Below are positions 32,770 to 42,240 of a stretch of 61,415 nt of DNA, one piece after another. The notes beneath the pieces were generated by a model. That model was not told the origin of the DNA. It was given only the letters and a program-made list of their open reading frames with translations, and ran no database searches. Location: contig DIQC01000036.1 of assembly GCA_002426495.1 (NCBI GenBank), forward strand, positions 1 through 61,415, read 5' to 3'. Source of the stretch: Thermacetogenium sp. UBA5472 (GTDB lineage Bacteria; Bacillota; DSM-12270; Thermacetogeniales; Thermacetogeniaceae). Position 1 is the first letter of the stretch. Each line of letters opens with the position of its first letter. A program made the position numbers and the translations under genes.

Positions 32770-33600
32770 CTATTCATCCTCCCGACATAGGTTAACCTCT
32801 CCAGCGCTGGACCTGATCTCTTCCCCCTGTGGAAGCCGCAGCAGCAAGGCCCCATCCTCAGCAAGCCCTACCGCATGCCCGCAATACTCCTGCCCACCTA
32901 TGGCAATACGCACCTTTCTGCCCAGTATAGCTTCATATTGAAGCCAAGACCGACGAGCAGACGCAAAGCCTGCGCGGCAGTATTCCTCATAATCCTCTTC
33001 CAGGGTCTCCAGGATCCTCCGGAGCAACGGCAGGCGAGACACCTTTTCTCCTTTGATCATCCTCAGGGAGGTGGCTGTACTCCGCAGCTGGGGAGGGAAA
33101 TCATCACTTTCCTGGTTGACATTGACACCAATCCCCAGCACCAGGCTGTTCTTTACGTTTCCTTCAACCAAGATGCCGCAGAACTTTTTACCTTGATAGA
33201 ACAGATCATTGGGCCATTTGATACCCGCTCTGATCCCTGTCTGTCGATGAACTGCCTGTGCGACAGCAGCTCCAACCACTAAAGTGATCTGGGGGATCTG
33301 GGAAGGCAAAATTTCCGGACGCAGAATCAGGGAAAAGAGGAGGGCTTTCCCCACAGGCGAATGCCAGGGCCTCTGCCACCGCCCTCTGCCAGCAGTCTGC
33401 TCCTCAGCTACCACCAAGGTTCCTTCAGGATATCCTTTGCGCGCCAAATCTGAGGCAATCTGATTTGTAGAACCGGCCTGCTGAAAATGAAGAAACTTTT
33501 TCGCAAAGCCCCTGGTTTTAAGCTCACTGCACAGATCTCTCAAATCGTCGGAGTCCGGACTGCTGTTTAGAGCAATATGTTCATTATCGTTTATTGCCAT
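32770..33600 (-). CDS. birA: Biotin-[acetyl-CoA-carboxylase] ligase, monofunctional
   Basis: Encodes 276 residues. It activates biotin with ATP and attaches it to carboxylase carrier domains. Motifs are STNQIASDLARKG, GRGRWQRPWHSP (adenylate loop) and IKWPNDLF, plus a small C-terminal SH3-like domain. The usual N-terminal winged helix of BirA repressors is missing (about 35 unrelated residues instead), so it should not regulate biotin genes. It is tightly packed between nadC (8 nt) and coaX. Confidence 0.94.
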   Translation of the reverse strand: MAINDNEHIALNSSPDSDDLRDLCSELKTRGFAKKFLHFQQAGSTNQIASDLARKGYPEGTLVVAEEQTAGRGRWQRPWHSPVGKALLFSLILRPEILPSQIPQITLVVGAAVAQAVHRQTGIRAGIKWPNDLFYQGKKFCGILVEGNVKNSLVLGIGVNVNQESDDFPPQLRSTATSLRMIKGEKVSRLPLLRRILETLEEDYEEYCRAGFASARRSWLQYEAILGRKVRIAIGGQEYCGHAVGLAEDGALLLRLPQGEEIRSSAGEVNLCREDE

Positions 33601-33608
33601 TAAGAATT

Positions 33609-34457
33609 TTAGGATCCTTTCATTTCTCCAATATCCATGCTGATATCCAATGCCTTTACTGAATGAGTAAGCGCCCCCACAGAGATCAGATCGACCCCGG
33701 TTTCTGCTACCTTTCTGATCGTTTCTTTAGAAATACCCCCCGAGGCCTCCAGGGGAACCCGTCCAGCGGTAATTCTGACCGCTTCTCTCATCACATCAAA
33801 GGACATGTTGTCCAGCATAATAATATCTGCCCCGGCATCCAGCGCTTCGTTGAGCTGCTCCAGGGATTCCACCTCAACCTCGACCTTTATGGTATGAGGC
33901 ACCCATTCCTTTGCCCGCCGGACAGCCTCACTTATGCCACCGGCAACTTTAATATGATTATCCTTGATCAATACTCCGTCATCTAGCCCTAACCTGTGAT
34001 TATAGCCACCACCAACACGCACTGCGTATTTTTCTAAAAGCCTGAGGCCAGGGGTTGTTTTCCTGGTGTCCACAAGCTTTGCCTTTGTTCCTTCCAGTAT
34101 TTTCAGTAAGTCTCTAGTAGCTGTAGCGACACCTGACAACCGCTGCAGAAAATTGAGGGCTATCCTCTCCCCGGTCAACAAGGCCTGCCCTTGGCCTTTG
34201 ACCCGTGCAATCACACTGCCTGGGGAAAGCTGACTCCCATCCACTAGCTGCCACTGTATTTCTATCTCAGGGTCGAGATAGGTAAATGTCCGCTCAGCGG
34301 CAGACATTCCTGCCAAAATGCCGTGTCCCTTGCTGTGGATGACGGCTTCAGCCCGCAGGTTTCCCGGCACCAAAGCATTTGTGGTCAGGTCTCCTTTACC
34401 CACATCCTCAGCTAAGGCACGGCGTACTGTTTCATCAACATACCATAAAGGAAGCAT
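33609..34457 (-). CDS. nadC: Quinolinate phosphoribosyltransferase (decarboxylating)
   Basis: Encodes 282 residues. It converts quinolinate and PRPP to nicotinate mononucleotide. Diagnostic stretches are DVGKGDLTTNALVP, ERIALNFLQRLSGVAT, DTRKTTPGLRLLEKYAVRVGGGYNHR (PRPP and quinolinate basic residues), IKDNHIK and the EVEVESLEQLNEAL/DIIMLDNM strands. The nicotinate made here also supplies the LarB substrate. Third gene of the nadABC set. Confidence 0.96.
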   Translation of the reverse strand: MLPLWYVDETVRRALAEDVGKGDLTTNALVPGNLRAEAVIHSKGHGILAGMSAAERTFTYLDPEIEIQWQLVDGSQLSPGSVIARVKGQGQALLTGERIALNFLQRLSGVATATRDLLKILEGTKAKLVDTRKTTPGLRLLEKYAVRVGGGYNHRLGLDDGVLIKDNHIKVAGGISEAVRRAKEWVPHTIKVEVEVESLEQLNEALDAGADIIMLDNMSFDVMREAVRITAGRVPLEASGGISKETIRKVAETGVDLISVGALTHSVKALDISMDIGEMKGS

Positions 34458-34580
34458 TTTATACCACCTCAGTTAAATAGATGTCTAAATAGATGCCAGA
34501 AACCAGATGTCAGAAGTCGGAAAAAAGAAACCCTTTTACAAATCAATAAAGCAAGTATGGCACCGGCACTGTTATCACCA

Positions 34581-36131
34581 TTATCTCTGTAAAATAATAT
34601 GCCTCATCCACTGTTTATCATCTTTACAGGGATAGTCCTCTCTGAAATGTCCGCCACGGCTTTCCTTGCGCATCAAGGCAGCCCTTGCTGCCAGCAAGCC
34701 AAGGGTGAGCAAATTTTGCGCTTCCACCCCCCGGCGGGAAGTCGGCCATGCGGGGCAAATCTCTTTGAGCTTTTCCAGTTCAGCAATAGCTTGGATCAGG
34801 TCACTCTCTGTCCGAACGATTCCCACCTTATCCCACATCAGGGAACGCACGGCGCTGGCTACGCTCTGCCAGGAAACATCCCAGTCAGGGACCCTTTCTT
34901 CAATATTACACTGTAAGTCCCCATCATTGAAATTATGCTCAATATACCCTTTGGCATGTTCCGCAGCACGCACCCCGAATACCAGCCCTTCCAGTAGGGA
35001 ATTACTGGCCAACCTGTTGGCACCATGCACACCATTGCAGGCTACCTCCCCACAGGCATAAAGCCCGGGGATGCTTGTCTTGCAATCTTTGTCAGCGGCA
35101 ACACCGCCCATAATATAATGAGCCGCCGGGGCTACAGGAATCAATCCCTCTGACAGATCGACACTATACTGGTCACAGGTGCGACAAATATTAGGGAAGC
35201 GTTTCTTGAATCTTTCCCTATCCAAATGAGAAAAATCCAGGTTTACATGATCTGACCCGGTTTTACGCATCTCAGTGACGATTGCCCGAGAGACCACATC
35301 CCGAGGCGCCAACTCTGCCCTTTCATGGTAAGCGAGCATAAAACGCTCACCGTTGATGTTGCGCAGAAACGCCCCCTCACCCCGAACTGCCTCTGAGATG
35401 AGAAAACGGGGCAACCCCTTCACAGATAAAGCTGTCGGATGAAACTGGACAAACTCCATATCCATCAAGACTGCTCCTGCCCGGTACGCGGCAGCCATCC
35501 CGTCCCCTGTAGCCACAGCAGGATTTGTGGTATTTTCATAAAGCCGCCCGGCACCGCCTGTGGCTAGAATGACAGTGCCACAATGGCATGTAGAAAACTC
35601 ACCAGATAGGCTGTCCATGAACAGACCGCCCCTGCACCTGCCTGTACGGGAGTCTCGCAGTAAATCCACGAGAAAACTTCCTTCCTTTAAGGTAATGCGT
35701 TTATCAGAACGGCACTTATCAATAAGTTTTTTGGAGATCTCCCAACCTGTAGCATCACTGGCATGAAGAATCCTTCTTTTACTGTGAGCGCCTTCCTGCC
35801 CCAGAACCCAGGCACTCCCCTCTCGATCGAAACACACGCCCATATCTACCAGTTCCATAACCCTGGCAGGACCCTCATTGACTAAAATCTCTACAACATC
35901 AGTGTCACAAAAGCCAGCTCCTGCCCCCAGGGTATCCTCCAGATGCAGAAATGGTGAGTCCTTACTATCAATGGCAGCAGCGATTCCTCCCTGTGCCTTT
36001 TCTGTATTGCTGTCCTGTGCCTTCTCTTTCGTAATGATCATTACAGATCCATACTCTTTGGCCCTATAAGCTGCTACAAGGCCGGCAATACCACTCCCCA
36101 CAATCAAAAAATCAGTTTCACAGGAGGACAA
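34581..36131 (-). CDS. nadB: L-aspartate oxidase
   Basis: Encodes 516 residues. This FAD enzyme oxidises aspartate to iminoaspartate for quinolinate synthase; in anaerobes fumarate is the probable acceptor. It shows GSGIAGLVAAYRA (FAD loop), NTEKAQGGIAAA, HSKRRILHASDATG, the active-site segment EFVQFHPT and GEVACNGVHGANRLASNSLLEGLVFG. The start is a TTG at 36131 with GAAGGGGATGGGG upstream. 122 bases separate it from nadC. Confidence 0.95.
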   Translation of the reverse strand: MSSCETDFLIVGSGIAGLVAAYRAKEYGSVMIITKEKAQDSNTEKAQGGIAAAIDSKDSPFLHLEDTLGAGAGFCDTDVVEILVNEGPARVMELVDMGVCFDREGSAWVLGQEGAHSKRRILHASDATGWEISKKLIDKCRSDKRITLKEGSFLVDLLRDSRTGRCRGGLFMDSLSGEFSTCHCGTVILATGGAGRLYENTTNPAVATGDGMAAAYRAGAVLMDMEFVQFHPTALSVKGLPRFLISEAVRGEGAFLRNINGERFMLAYHERAELAPRDVVSRAIVTEMRKTGSDHVNLDFSHLDRERFKKRFPNICRTCDQYSVDLSEGLIPVAPAAHYIMGGVAADKDCKTSIPGLYACGEVACNGVHGANRLASNSLLEGLVFGVRAAEHAKGYIEHNFNDGDLQCNIEERVPDWDVSWQSVASAVRSLMWDKVGIVRTESDLIQAIAELEKLKEICPAWPTSRRGVEAQNLLTLGLLAARAALMRKESRGGHFREDYPCKDDKQWMRHIILQR

Positions 36132-36277
36132 AGTGACCCCATCCCCTTCCTAGTGCCCCCGGTTATCACCAGGATGCAACCCCACCCTTTAGCGTACTGA
36201 ATACTGCGTTAACACCCAGGATACGCTCTTGTCCGCCGGATGCTAGCCCTTATCCAACTACTAACGACCAACCACCA

Positions 36278-37204
36278 TTAAGCTATTTCCAACATCCGCC
36301 TTAGCGCTACCTGCGCCTTTGCCGCCACAGTTGGATCCACCTCAATCTGAGGTTCCATCTGCAATAGAGCTTTCTCTACCTTTTCCAATGTGGTCAGCTT
36401 CATATCAGGGCAGTGCAGCTGTGCGGCTGCAGGATAAAAGAACTTATCTGGGCAAGCCTGTTTGAGGGAATAAAGCATCCCCTCTTCCGTTCCTATAATA
36501 AAGGAGGTATCGTGACTCTCCTTAGCAAATTTAAGCATGCCTCCGGTGCTGGAGACATGATCAGCGATCTCGATTACCTCTGACCGGCATTCAGGATGAA
36601 CCATCACAGGTGCACCCGGATGAGCATCCCTGGCAGTGCTGATATCTGCCGCGGTCAGTTGATCATGCACATTACAGCAGCCATCCCATAAATGAAACTG
36701 ACGGCCTGTCTGCTGTGCTACATAATGCCCCAAATTCCGGTCAGGAACGAAGAGTATTGGTTTGTCTTCTGGAACAGATTCTACCACTTGAATTGCATTA
36801 GCAGAGGTACATACAATATCGCTCTCTGCTTTTACCGCAGCTGAAGAATTAACATAGGTAATGACAACACATCCTGGTATCTGTTCTTTCCTGGCACGCA
36901 CCCCTTCCCCTGTGGCCTGATCGGCAAGATAGCACCCGGCATTTTTCTCAGGGAGAAGCACTGTTTTTTCCGGTGAGAGTATTTTCGCACTCTCCGCCAT
37001 AAAATAGACACCACAAAAAGCAATAACCTTAGCATCAACGGCAGCAGCCTGCCGGGCTAACTGCAGCGAATCACCAACAAAATCAGCAATCTCCTTAATC
37101 TCAGGAGGCTGGTAATAGTGAGCTAAAATAATGGCCCCACACTTTTCTTTCAATCTCCTGATTTCCTGAGCCTGTCCAGTTTCCGCCCTATTTTCCAGTG
37201 GCAT
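36278..37204 (-). CDS. nadA: Quinolinate synthase
   Basis: Encodes 308 residues. This [4Fe-4S] enzyme condenses iminoaspartate with dihydroxyacetone phosphate. It shows ILAHYYQPPEIKEIADFVGDSLQLA, FCGVYFMAESAKIL (first cluster Cys), YVNSSAAVKAESDIVCTSANA (second Cys), MVHPECRSEV and AAQLHCPDMKLTTLEKV (later Cys, one the third cluster ligand). AAGGAGAG precedes ATG 37204. It leads the NAD unit, so NAD synthesis starts from aspartate, as expected under anaerobic life. Confidence 0.96.
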   Translation of the reverse strand: MPLENRAETGQAQEIRRLKEKCGAIILAHYYQPPEIKEIADFVGDSLQLARQAAAVDAKVIAFCGVYFMAESAKILSPEKTVLLPEKNAGCYLADQATGEGVRARKEQIPGCVVITYVNSSAAVKAESDIVCTSANAIQVVESVPEDKPILFVPDRNLGHYVAQQTGRQFHLWDGCCNVHDQLTAADISTARDAHPGAPVMVHPECRSEVIEIADHVSSTGGMLKFAKESHDTSFIIGTEEGMLYSLKQACPDKFFYPAAAQLHCPDMKLTTLEKVEKALLQMEPQIEVDPTVAAKAQVALRRMLEIA

Positions 37205-37652
37205 ATGCAGAACTCTCCTTACTGCCGACTATTGGCTATTTTTCTGAAACTTTTTAACCTTTCCTTTAATATTACGGAATATGACAGGAAGCGTCAAGCA
37301 AAATGGTCGTTGGGGATCAGTGGTTTGTAGTTAGATAGTCCCCAACACTTCACGCTAATGAAGGCCATTCTATACTATCTTCCTGCCACCGCCTGTAATT
37401 CCTTCCTTAATTTGTTGAGCTTGAATACCTCTTCAGTTTAAACCGAATTACAAAAACCTAAAAATATTCTTTTTTGTTTTTATTTTTTCTGCTTTTTTCA
37501 CATTAAGTTCATATTAAACCTGTATAATAATAGATTAAGATAGTGCAGTTCGGTTTCTTCATCTATTGAAGAGCAGCACAGCAAGCAGAAAAAGAACTAC
37601 TATATGCATGATAAGTGATATAGAACAGTTTATCCAGAGAAGGAGAGAGGTT
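37205..37652. promoter_or_regulatory. Divergent spacer nadA / dnaK-like operon
   Basis: About 450 bases with no gene. A TATAAT box (37523-37528) precedes the dnaK-like gene by about 125 nt. The best -35 candidate, TTCACA (37498-37503), is 19 nt away, so the promoter is only probable. No CIRCE element (TTAGCACTC-N9-GAGTGCTAA) is present, so HrcA control of this Hsp70 is not indicated. No clear NiaR site for nadA was found. Confidence 0.45.
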
Positions 37653-39407
37653 ATGTCTAAAGTAATCGGTATCGATTTAGGCACAACAAATTCTTGTGTC
37701 GCTATAATGGAGGGTGGTGAGGCTGTCATCATTCCCAACTCTGAAGGCGGTCGTACCACTCCATCGGTAGTTGCGTTTTCCAAAACAGGCGAACTGATGG
37801 TAGGTGAGATTGCCAAGCGTCAGGCACTTACAAATCACGAGCGCACTATCAGTTCTGTGAAGCGTGAAATGGGGAGCGCCTACAGAGTTAATATTGATGG
37901 TAAACAATATTCTCCACAAGAAATTTCGGCAATGATTTTACAAAAGCTGAAAACCGATGCAGAAAGCTACCTAGGAGAAACCGTCACCGATGCTGTGATT
38001 ACCACTCCAGCGTATTTTACAGATGCACAACGGCAGGCAACAAAAGATGCGGGGAAAATTGCCGGTTTAAATGTACAGCGCATCATTAACGAGCCAACCG
38101 CAGCCGCACTTGCTTATGGTGTAGATAAAGAAGCAGCACAAAAGGTAATGGTCTATGATTTAGGTGGTGGAACATTTGATGTGTCGGTCCTTGATATCGA
38201 CAACGGGGTTATTGAAGTGCTGGCCACCGCAGGAAACAATCAGCTCGGCGGTGATGACTTTGACAACTGTGTGGTTGAATATCTTGTAGCAGAATTCAAA
38301 AAAGAGAAGCGATTTGATCTCACCAAAGATGCCGCCGCCATGCAGCGTGTAAAAGAGGCTGCAGAAAAAGCAAAAACCGAATTAAGTGGTGTGACATCAA
38401 CTATGATCAATCTTCCATTCTTGACTCAAGATTCATCAGGCCCGCTACATATGGATATGGCACTCAGGCGAGCGAAATTTGATGAATTGACAGCACATCT
38501 CGTAGATGCAACAATGGGTCCGGTACGCCAAGCCATAGCCGATTCCGGCCTTCAGTCCACAGACATCAGCAAGATATTACTTGTAGGAGGCTCCACCCGC
38601 ATCCCTGCAGTACAGGATGCAGTCAAAAAGCACATCGGCAGACAGCCGTTCAAAGGTATCAACCCTGATGAATGTGTTGCCATAGGAGCATCCCTCCAGG
38701 CCGGAGTCCTTGTAGGCGATGTCAAAGGCTTGCTGCTTTTGGATGTGACGCCTCTTTCGCTGGGCATCGAAACCGTAGGAGGTGTTTTTACAAAAATTAT
38801 TGAGCGCAACACAACAATACCTATCACGAAGAGCCAGATCTTTACAACTAACAGCCATTTTCAAACAAAAGTTGAGGTTCATGTTCTGCAGGGTGAACGC
38901 GAAATGGTATCATACAACAAAACTCTGGGTAAATTCACCCTGAAAGGTATTCGGCGTGCCATCAGAGGCACCCCCCAGATTGAAGTAACATTCAATATTG
39001 ATGCCAATGGCATTGTAAATGTATCAGCAAAAGACCTGGGAACTGGCAAAGAGCAAAACATTACCATTACAGCATCTTCCAATTTAAGTCAAGCAGAAAT
39101 AGATCAAGCTATTCGTGATGCACAGCGGTACGCTGACCAGGATGCAAAACAAAAAGAAGAAGCCACCGCTCGGAACAATGCAGAGCAGCTGATCAATCAG
39201 GCATCAGCTATCAGGAAAAAGCTTGATAAAGATGGCCGTTCTCAACTTGATCAATCTGTTAAACGAACAAAAAAAGCGTTAAAGAAAAAAGATAACACAG
39301 AGATAATTGCGGCAAGCAATGAGTTATCCTCCATACTAGACACCATGCAGCAGAAAGTGCCCAATGATGATGATCATGAGGATAATGATAGTTCAGATAC
39401 CAAATAG
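37653..39407 (+). CDS. dnaK: Hsp70-family chaperone (DnaK-like, short form)
   Basis: Encodes 584 residues from ATG 37653 (AGGAGAGAGG upstream). The ATPase domain shows GIDLGTTNSCVAIMEGG, VITTPAYFTDAQRQATKDAG, NEPTAAALAYG, YDLGGGTFDVSVLD and LVGGSTRIPAV. The linker LLLLDVTPLSLGIETVGG and the beta substrate domain follow. The lid is shorter than in canonical DnaK (about 610-640) and ends in an acidic DDDHEDNDSSD tail. It is not next to grpE or hrcA, but in an operon with a DUF5685 protein, a J-protein and a zinc-ribbon membrane protein, so it is probably a specialised second Hsp70. Confidence 0.93.
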   Translation: MSKVIGIDLGTTNSCVAIMEGGEAVIIPNSEGGRTTPSVVAFSKTGELMVGEIAKRQALTNHERTISSVKREMGSAYRVNIDGKQYSPQEISAMILQKLKTDAESYLGETVTDAVITTPAYFTDAQRQATKDAGKIAGLNVQRIINEPTAAALAYGVDKEAAQKVMVYDLGGGTFDVSVLDIDNGVIEVLATAGNNQLGGDDFDNCVVEYLVAEFKKEKRFDLTKDAAAMQRVKEAAEKAKTELSGVTSTMINLPFLTQDSSGPLHMDMALRRAKFDELTAHLVDATMGPVRQAIADSGLQSTDISKILLVGGSTRIPAVQDAVKKHIGRQPFKGINPDECVAIGASLQAGVLVGDVKGLLLLDVTPLSLGIETVGGVFTKIIERNTTIPITKSQIFTTNSHFQTKVEVHVLQGEREMVSYNKTLGKFTLKGIRRAIRGTPQIEVTFNIDANGIVNVSAKDLGTGKEQNITITASSNLSQAEIDQAIRDAQRYADQDAKQKEEATARNNAEQLINQASAIRKKLDKDGRSQLDQSVKRTKKALKKKDNTEIIAASNELSSILDTMQQKVPNDDDHEDNDSSDTK

Positions 39408-39468
39408 CAAATTGAAGCAAATACTAATAACAGACATGGCAGAAGATAAACCAGGCAGGTGAAATAGT

Positions 39469-40290
39469 ATGTTCGGCTATGTAATCGCCAATATAGAAAA
39501 GTTAACCGATGAAGAAAAGCAGCATTATCGCGCTTTTTACTGCGGCTTATGCAGGTCATTGAAAGAACAACACGGCACATTAAGCCGACTCACGCTGAAC
39601 TATGACATGACTTTCCTGGTTCTGTTTCTCTCTGCACTATATAAAACAGATAGCAAGGTAGAAACTGAACGGTGCATTCTCCATCCATTTAAACCGCGTC
39701 AATATATACAGAACGAAATCACAGACTATGCTGCCGACATGAATATTGTACTTGCTTATTACAATTGTCTGGACGATTGGACAGATGATAGAAAACGGCT
39801 ATCTTTAATGGCAGCAAAACTTTTAGAGCAGGAATTCAAGAGGGTTGTGTTAAAATATCCAAATAAATGTTCTGCAATCAGTGATAGTTTAAACGAACTT
39901 TCCCGTATAGAAAAAGCAGGAGAACTAAACCCGGATCTTCCCGCAAATTGCTTTGGCAAATTGATGAGTGAAGTCTTCATATGGCGTGAAGATGAATATA
40001 CTGAAAATTTGCAGGCTTTTGGGAGAACACTGGGCAGATTCATCTACATCATGGATGCCTGCCTTGATCTCAAGGCAGATATAAAGCATGAACGCTATAA
40101 TCCATTAGTTACATTATCATCTGAGAATTTTAAACCTATTCTAAATCTGCTTATGGCAGACTGTACCGAAAAATACAAGCAGCTGCCGATCGATCGAGAT
40201 CAAAGCTTGATCGATAATATCCTTTATTCAGGCGTTTGGACAAGGCATGAAGCAGAGAATAAGAAAAAAAGGAGAGGCAATAAACAATGA
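39469..40290 (+). CDS. DUF5685 family protein
   Basis: Encodes 273 residues. It matches the DUF5685 pattern: MFGYVIANIEKLTDEE, a FYCGLCRSLK Cys pair, LNYDMTFL, an ERCILHPFKP Cys, then YNCLDDWTDDRK and FGRTLGRFIYIMDACLDLKADI. These look like a helical bundle with acidic motifs recalling isoprenoid-synthase-like or metal-binding sites. Function is unknown. The gene lies between dnaK and the J-protein gene, overlapping the latter by 4 nt (ATGA), which argues that it works with the chaperone pair as a client, adaptor or regulator. Confidence 0.85.
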   Translation: MFGYVIANIEKLTDEEKQHYRAFYCGLCRSLKEQHGTLSRLTLNYDMTFLVLFLSALYKTDSKVETERCILHPFKPRQYIQNEITDYAADMNIVLAYYNCLDDWTDDRKRLSLMAAKLLEQEFKRVVLKYPNKCSAISDSLNELSRIEKAGELNPDLPANCFGKLMSEVFIWREDEYTENLQAFGRTLGRFIYIMDACLDLKADIKHERYNPLVTLSSENFKPILNLLMADCTEKYKQLPIDRDQSLIDNILYSGVWTRHEAENKKKRRGNKQ

Positions 40291-40955
40291 TATCTGACCC
40301 CTACAAAGTACTTGGTGTTTCTCCAACTGCTTCTGATAAAGAAATCACAAAAGCATATCGCAAACTGGCGAAAAAATACCACCCTGACCTTAATCCGGGT
40401 GATGAAGAAGCCGCCAAAAGAATGAGCGAAATTAACGCGGCCTACGAACAAATAAGAAGCGGAAACGGAAATGCTTCCCAATACGGCAATAGCGGGAATT
40501 ACGGCGGCCAAAATACATATGATAGTGGATATGGGTATGATCCCTTTGGCTACGGCGGCTATGGCCAAGGTCAAAGGCAGCAGCAACAGCAAAGACGCCA
40601 ATCTTCTGAATTTAACCCGGTCAGACAATACATATCTGCCGGACGTTATCAGGAGGCGCTAGATCTGCTGGCTACTATGACTAACAGGAGTGCCGAATGG
40701 TACTACTACAGTGCAATTGCCAATGACGGTGTCGGCAACAAAATCACAGCATTGAATCACGCAAGGACAGCAGTGCAAATGGACCCGGAGAATCTAGAAT
40801 ATGTGCGTGTGCTGTTTCAGATACAGAATAGCGGCCGAGTCTACCATGAACAAAGCCAAGAGTTTGGCATGCCTTTCAACAATCTGGCTAACGCATGTAT
40901 AACTACATGTATAGCCTATTATATGTTCAGAATATGCTGCCTGGGCTGCCGATAA
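40287..40955 (+). CDS. J-domain co-chaperone (short DnaJ-like)
   Basis: Encodes 222 residues. Residues 1-62 are a J domain with the HPD motif at 32-34 (KKYHPDLNPGDEEAA). It is followed by a Gly/Tyr/Gln-rich segment (residues 65-108, NYGGQNTYDSGYGYDPFGYG then a QQQQQ run), then two tetratricopeptide-like helices (about 115-175), and a hydrophobic Cys-containing C-terminus (MFRICCLGC) that may anchor or be lipidated. It lacks the DnaJ zinc fingers and client domains. It should stimulate the adjacent Hsp70 at a specific place, perhaps the membrane. Confidence 0.88.
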   Translation: MISDPYKVLGVSPTASDKEITKAYRKLAKKYHPDLNPGDEEAAKRMSEINAAYEQIRSGNGNASQYGNSGNYGGQNTYDSGYGYDPFGYGGYGQGQRQQQQQRRQSSEFNPVRQYISAGRYQEALDLLATMTNRSAEWYYYSAIANDGVGNKITALNHARTAVQMDPENLEYVRVLFQIQNSGRVYHEQSQEFGMPFNNLANACITTCIAYYMFRICCLGCR

Positions 40956-41050
40956 CCTATTGAGCAATCAATTATCATGGAATTTTTTGGACTTATAAGC
41001 ATGGGCGAGTATATATTAAAGATACTTATTCTACAGAAGGAGTGCATAAC

Positions 41051-41464
41051 ATGGCAAATTTCAAAGATAAGCTAGTGCGTTTTATGAACGGCAGATACGG
41101 GATAGACGAACTCTATTTTGGTTTGATCGTACTGTATATTGTGTTGTTTTTTGTTAATTATGCTCTCCAGCGCGTTTTTATAATTGACCTCTTAATGTGG
41201 GCTGTGCTGATTTTCATGATTTACCGAATATTTTCCCGCAATGTTCAAGCAAGAACCGGAGAAAACGAAAAGTTCTTAAAAATATGGAATCCCATCAGAA
41301 CAACTAGCAAATTGACAATTCGCAGAATCAAAGAGAGCAAAACACACCGTTTTCGCAAATGCCCCCACTGCAGTACTATGCTCCGCCTGCCCCGCAAAAC
41401 AGGAAAGCATACAGTTGAATGCCCCAGCTGCCATCATGACTTTGAAGTACGCATCCGACTTTAG
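41051..41464 (+). CDS. Zinc-ribbon membrane protein of the Hsp70 operon
   Basis: Encodes 137 residues from ATG 41051 (GAAGGAG 8 nt upstream). Two membrane helices (about 22-38 and 42-60) are followed by a cytosolic basic linker and a C-terminal four-Cys zinc ribbon (CPHC … CPSCHHDF). It sits 95 nt behind the J-protein gene and is probably part of the same operon. It could tether the Hsp70 system to the membrane. Its stop codon directly touches element E10. Confidence 0.8.
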   Translation: MANFKDKLVRFMNGRYGIDELYFGLIVLYIVLFFVNYALQRVFIIDLLMWAVLIFMIYRIFSRNVQARTGENEKFLKIWNPIRTTSKLTIRRIKESKTHRFRKCPHCSTMLRLPRKTGKHTVECPSCHHDFEVRIRL

Positions 41465-41491
41465 GTGGCACGGGGACGTTTCCCTTGCCAC
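41465..41491 (+). repeat. 27-nt stem-loop element E10
   Basis: Arms GTGGCAC/TTGCCAC with loop GGGGACGTTTCCC. It begins at the base after the stop codon of the zinc-ribbon protein gene, in sense orientation. Confidence 0.85.
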
Positions 41492-41562
41492 CCTTGCACA
41501 AATCCGACACTACCGCATATTTTAATACCAGACATTGCCATAATAAAGGAGGTTTGATAAGT

Positions 41563-42240
41563 ATGGAGCGAACAAAACCGACACAAGCTTATATTCCTGC
41601 AGGAGGGCACAGACTTCCCCCTCTTCCTTACCCTTATAATGCTCTGGAACCTGTGATCTGCGAAAGAACCTTGCGCATCCACCATGACCGGCACCATCTT
41701 TCATATGTGGAAGGGCTGAATAAAGCTGAACTGAAACTTGTGGAGGCGCGTCGAATGGGTGATTTCAGCCTGGTTAAACACTGGGAGAGGGAAATCGCTT
41801 TTAACGGATCGGGACACATACTGCACAGCATCTACTGGACAGTGATGGCACCACCAGCACCAAGGGAACCGGGCTATTATACCATGATGGAAATTGAAAA
41901 ATACTTTGGAAGCTTCGCTTCCTTTAAGGAACAATTCACAGAGGCCTCAATCCAAGTCGAAGCCTCTGGTTGGGGAGTCTTGTGCTGGGTACCATCCTGG
42001 GGAAGGCTGGAGATCCTGACTGCAGAAAAGCACCAGAACCTGACTCAATGGGGAGCAATTCCCGTGCTTGTTGTGGATGTTTGGGAACACGCCTACTACC
42101 TGGATTACCAGAACCGGCGGGCTGATTATGTGCGCGCCTGGTGGCAGCTGGTCAATTGGGATGATGTAGAGCAGCGTTTGCGGCTGGCCATGCGGGCCAG
42201 AGTGCCTTTGTGGCAAGGGGACGTTTCGTTTGCCACATAG
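41563..42240 (+). CDS. Superoxide dismutase, Fe/Mn family
   Basis: Encodes 225 residues from ATG 41563 (AAAGGAGG upstream). It converts superoxide to O2 and H2O2. Metal ligands are His in LRIHHDRHH, His in GHILHSIYW, and Asp and His in DVWEHAYYLDYQNRRADY. The normal core is followed by an atypical tail: the last codons (WQGDVSFAT) are translated from stem-loop element E11. The N-terminus is about 15 residues longer than usual. Cytosolic. A neighbouring Mn-type riboswitch at 45.3 kb hints that manganese metabolism matters here. Confidence 0.92.
   Translation: MERTKPTQAYIPAGGHRLPPLPYPYNALEPVICERTLRIHHDRHHLSYVEGLNKAELKLVEARRMGDFSLVKHWEREIAFNGSGHILHSIYWTVMAPPAPREPGYYTMMEIEKYFGSFASFKEQFTEASIQVEASGWGVLCWVPSWGRLEILTAEKHQNLTQWGAIPVLVVDVWEHAYYLDYQNRRADYVRAWWQLVNWDDVEQRLRLAMRARVPLWQGDVSFAT
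42210..42236 (+). repeat. 27-nt stem-loop element E11 inside the sod 3' end
   Basis: Perfect arms GTGGCAA/TTGCCAC, loop GGGGACGTTTCGT, in sense orientation. The stop codon follows one base after it. It encodes the last residues of the dismutase. Confidence 0.85.

Noticed and set aside
37205..37652. CIRCE/HrcA control of the dnaK-like operon
   Set aside because: No TTAGCACTC-N9-GAGTGCTAA or near match is present in the leader.
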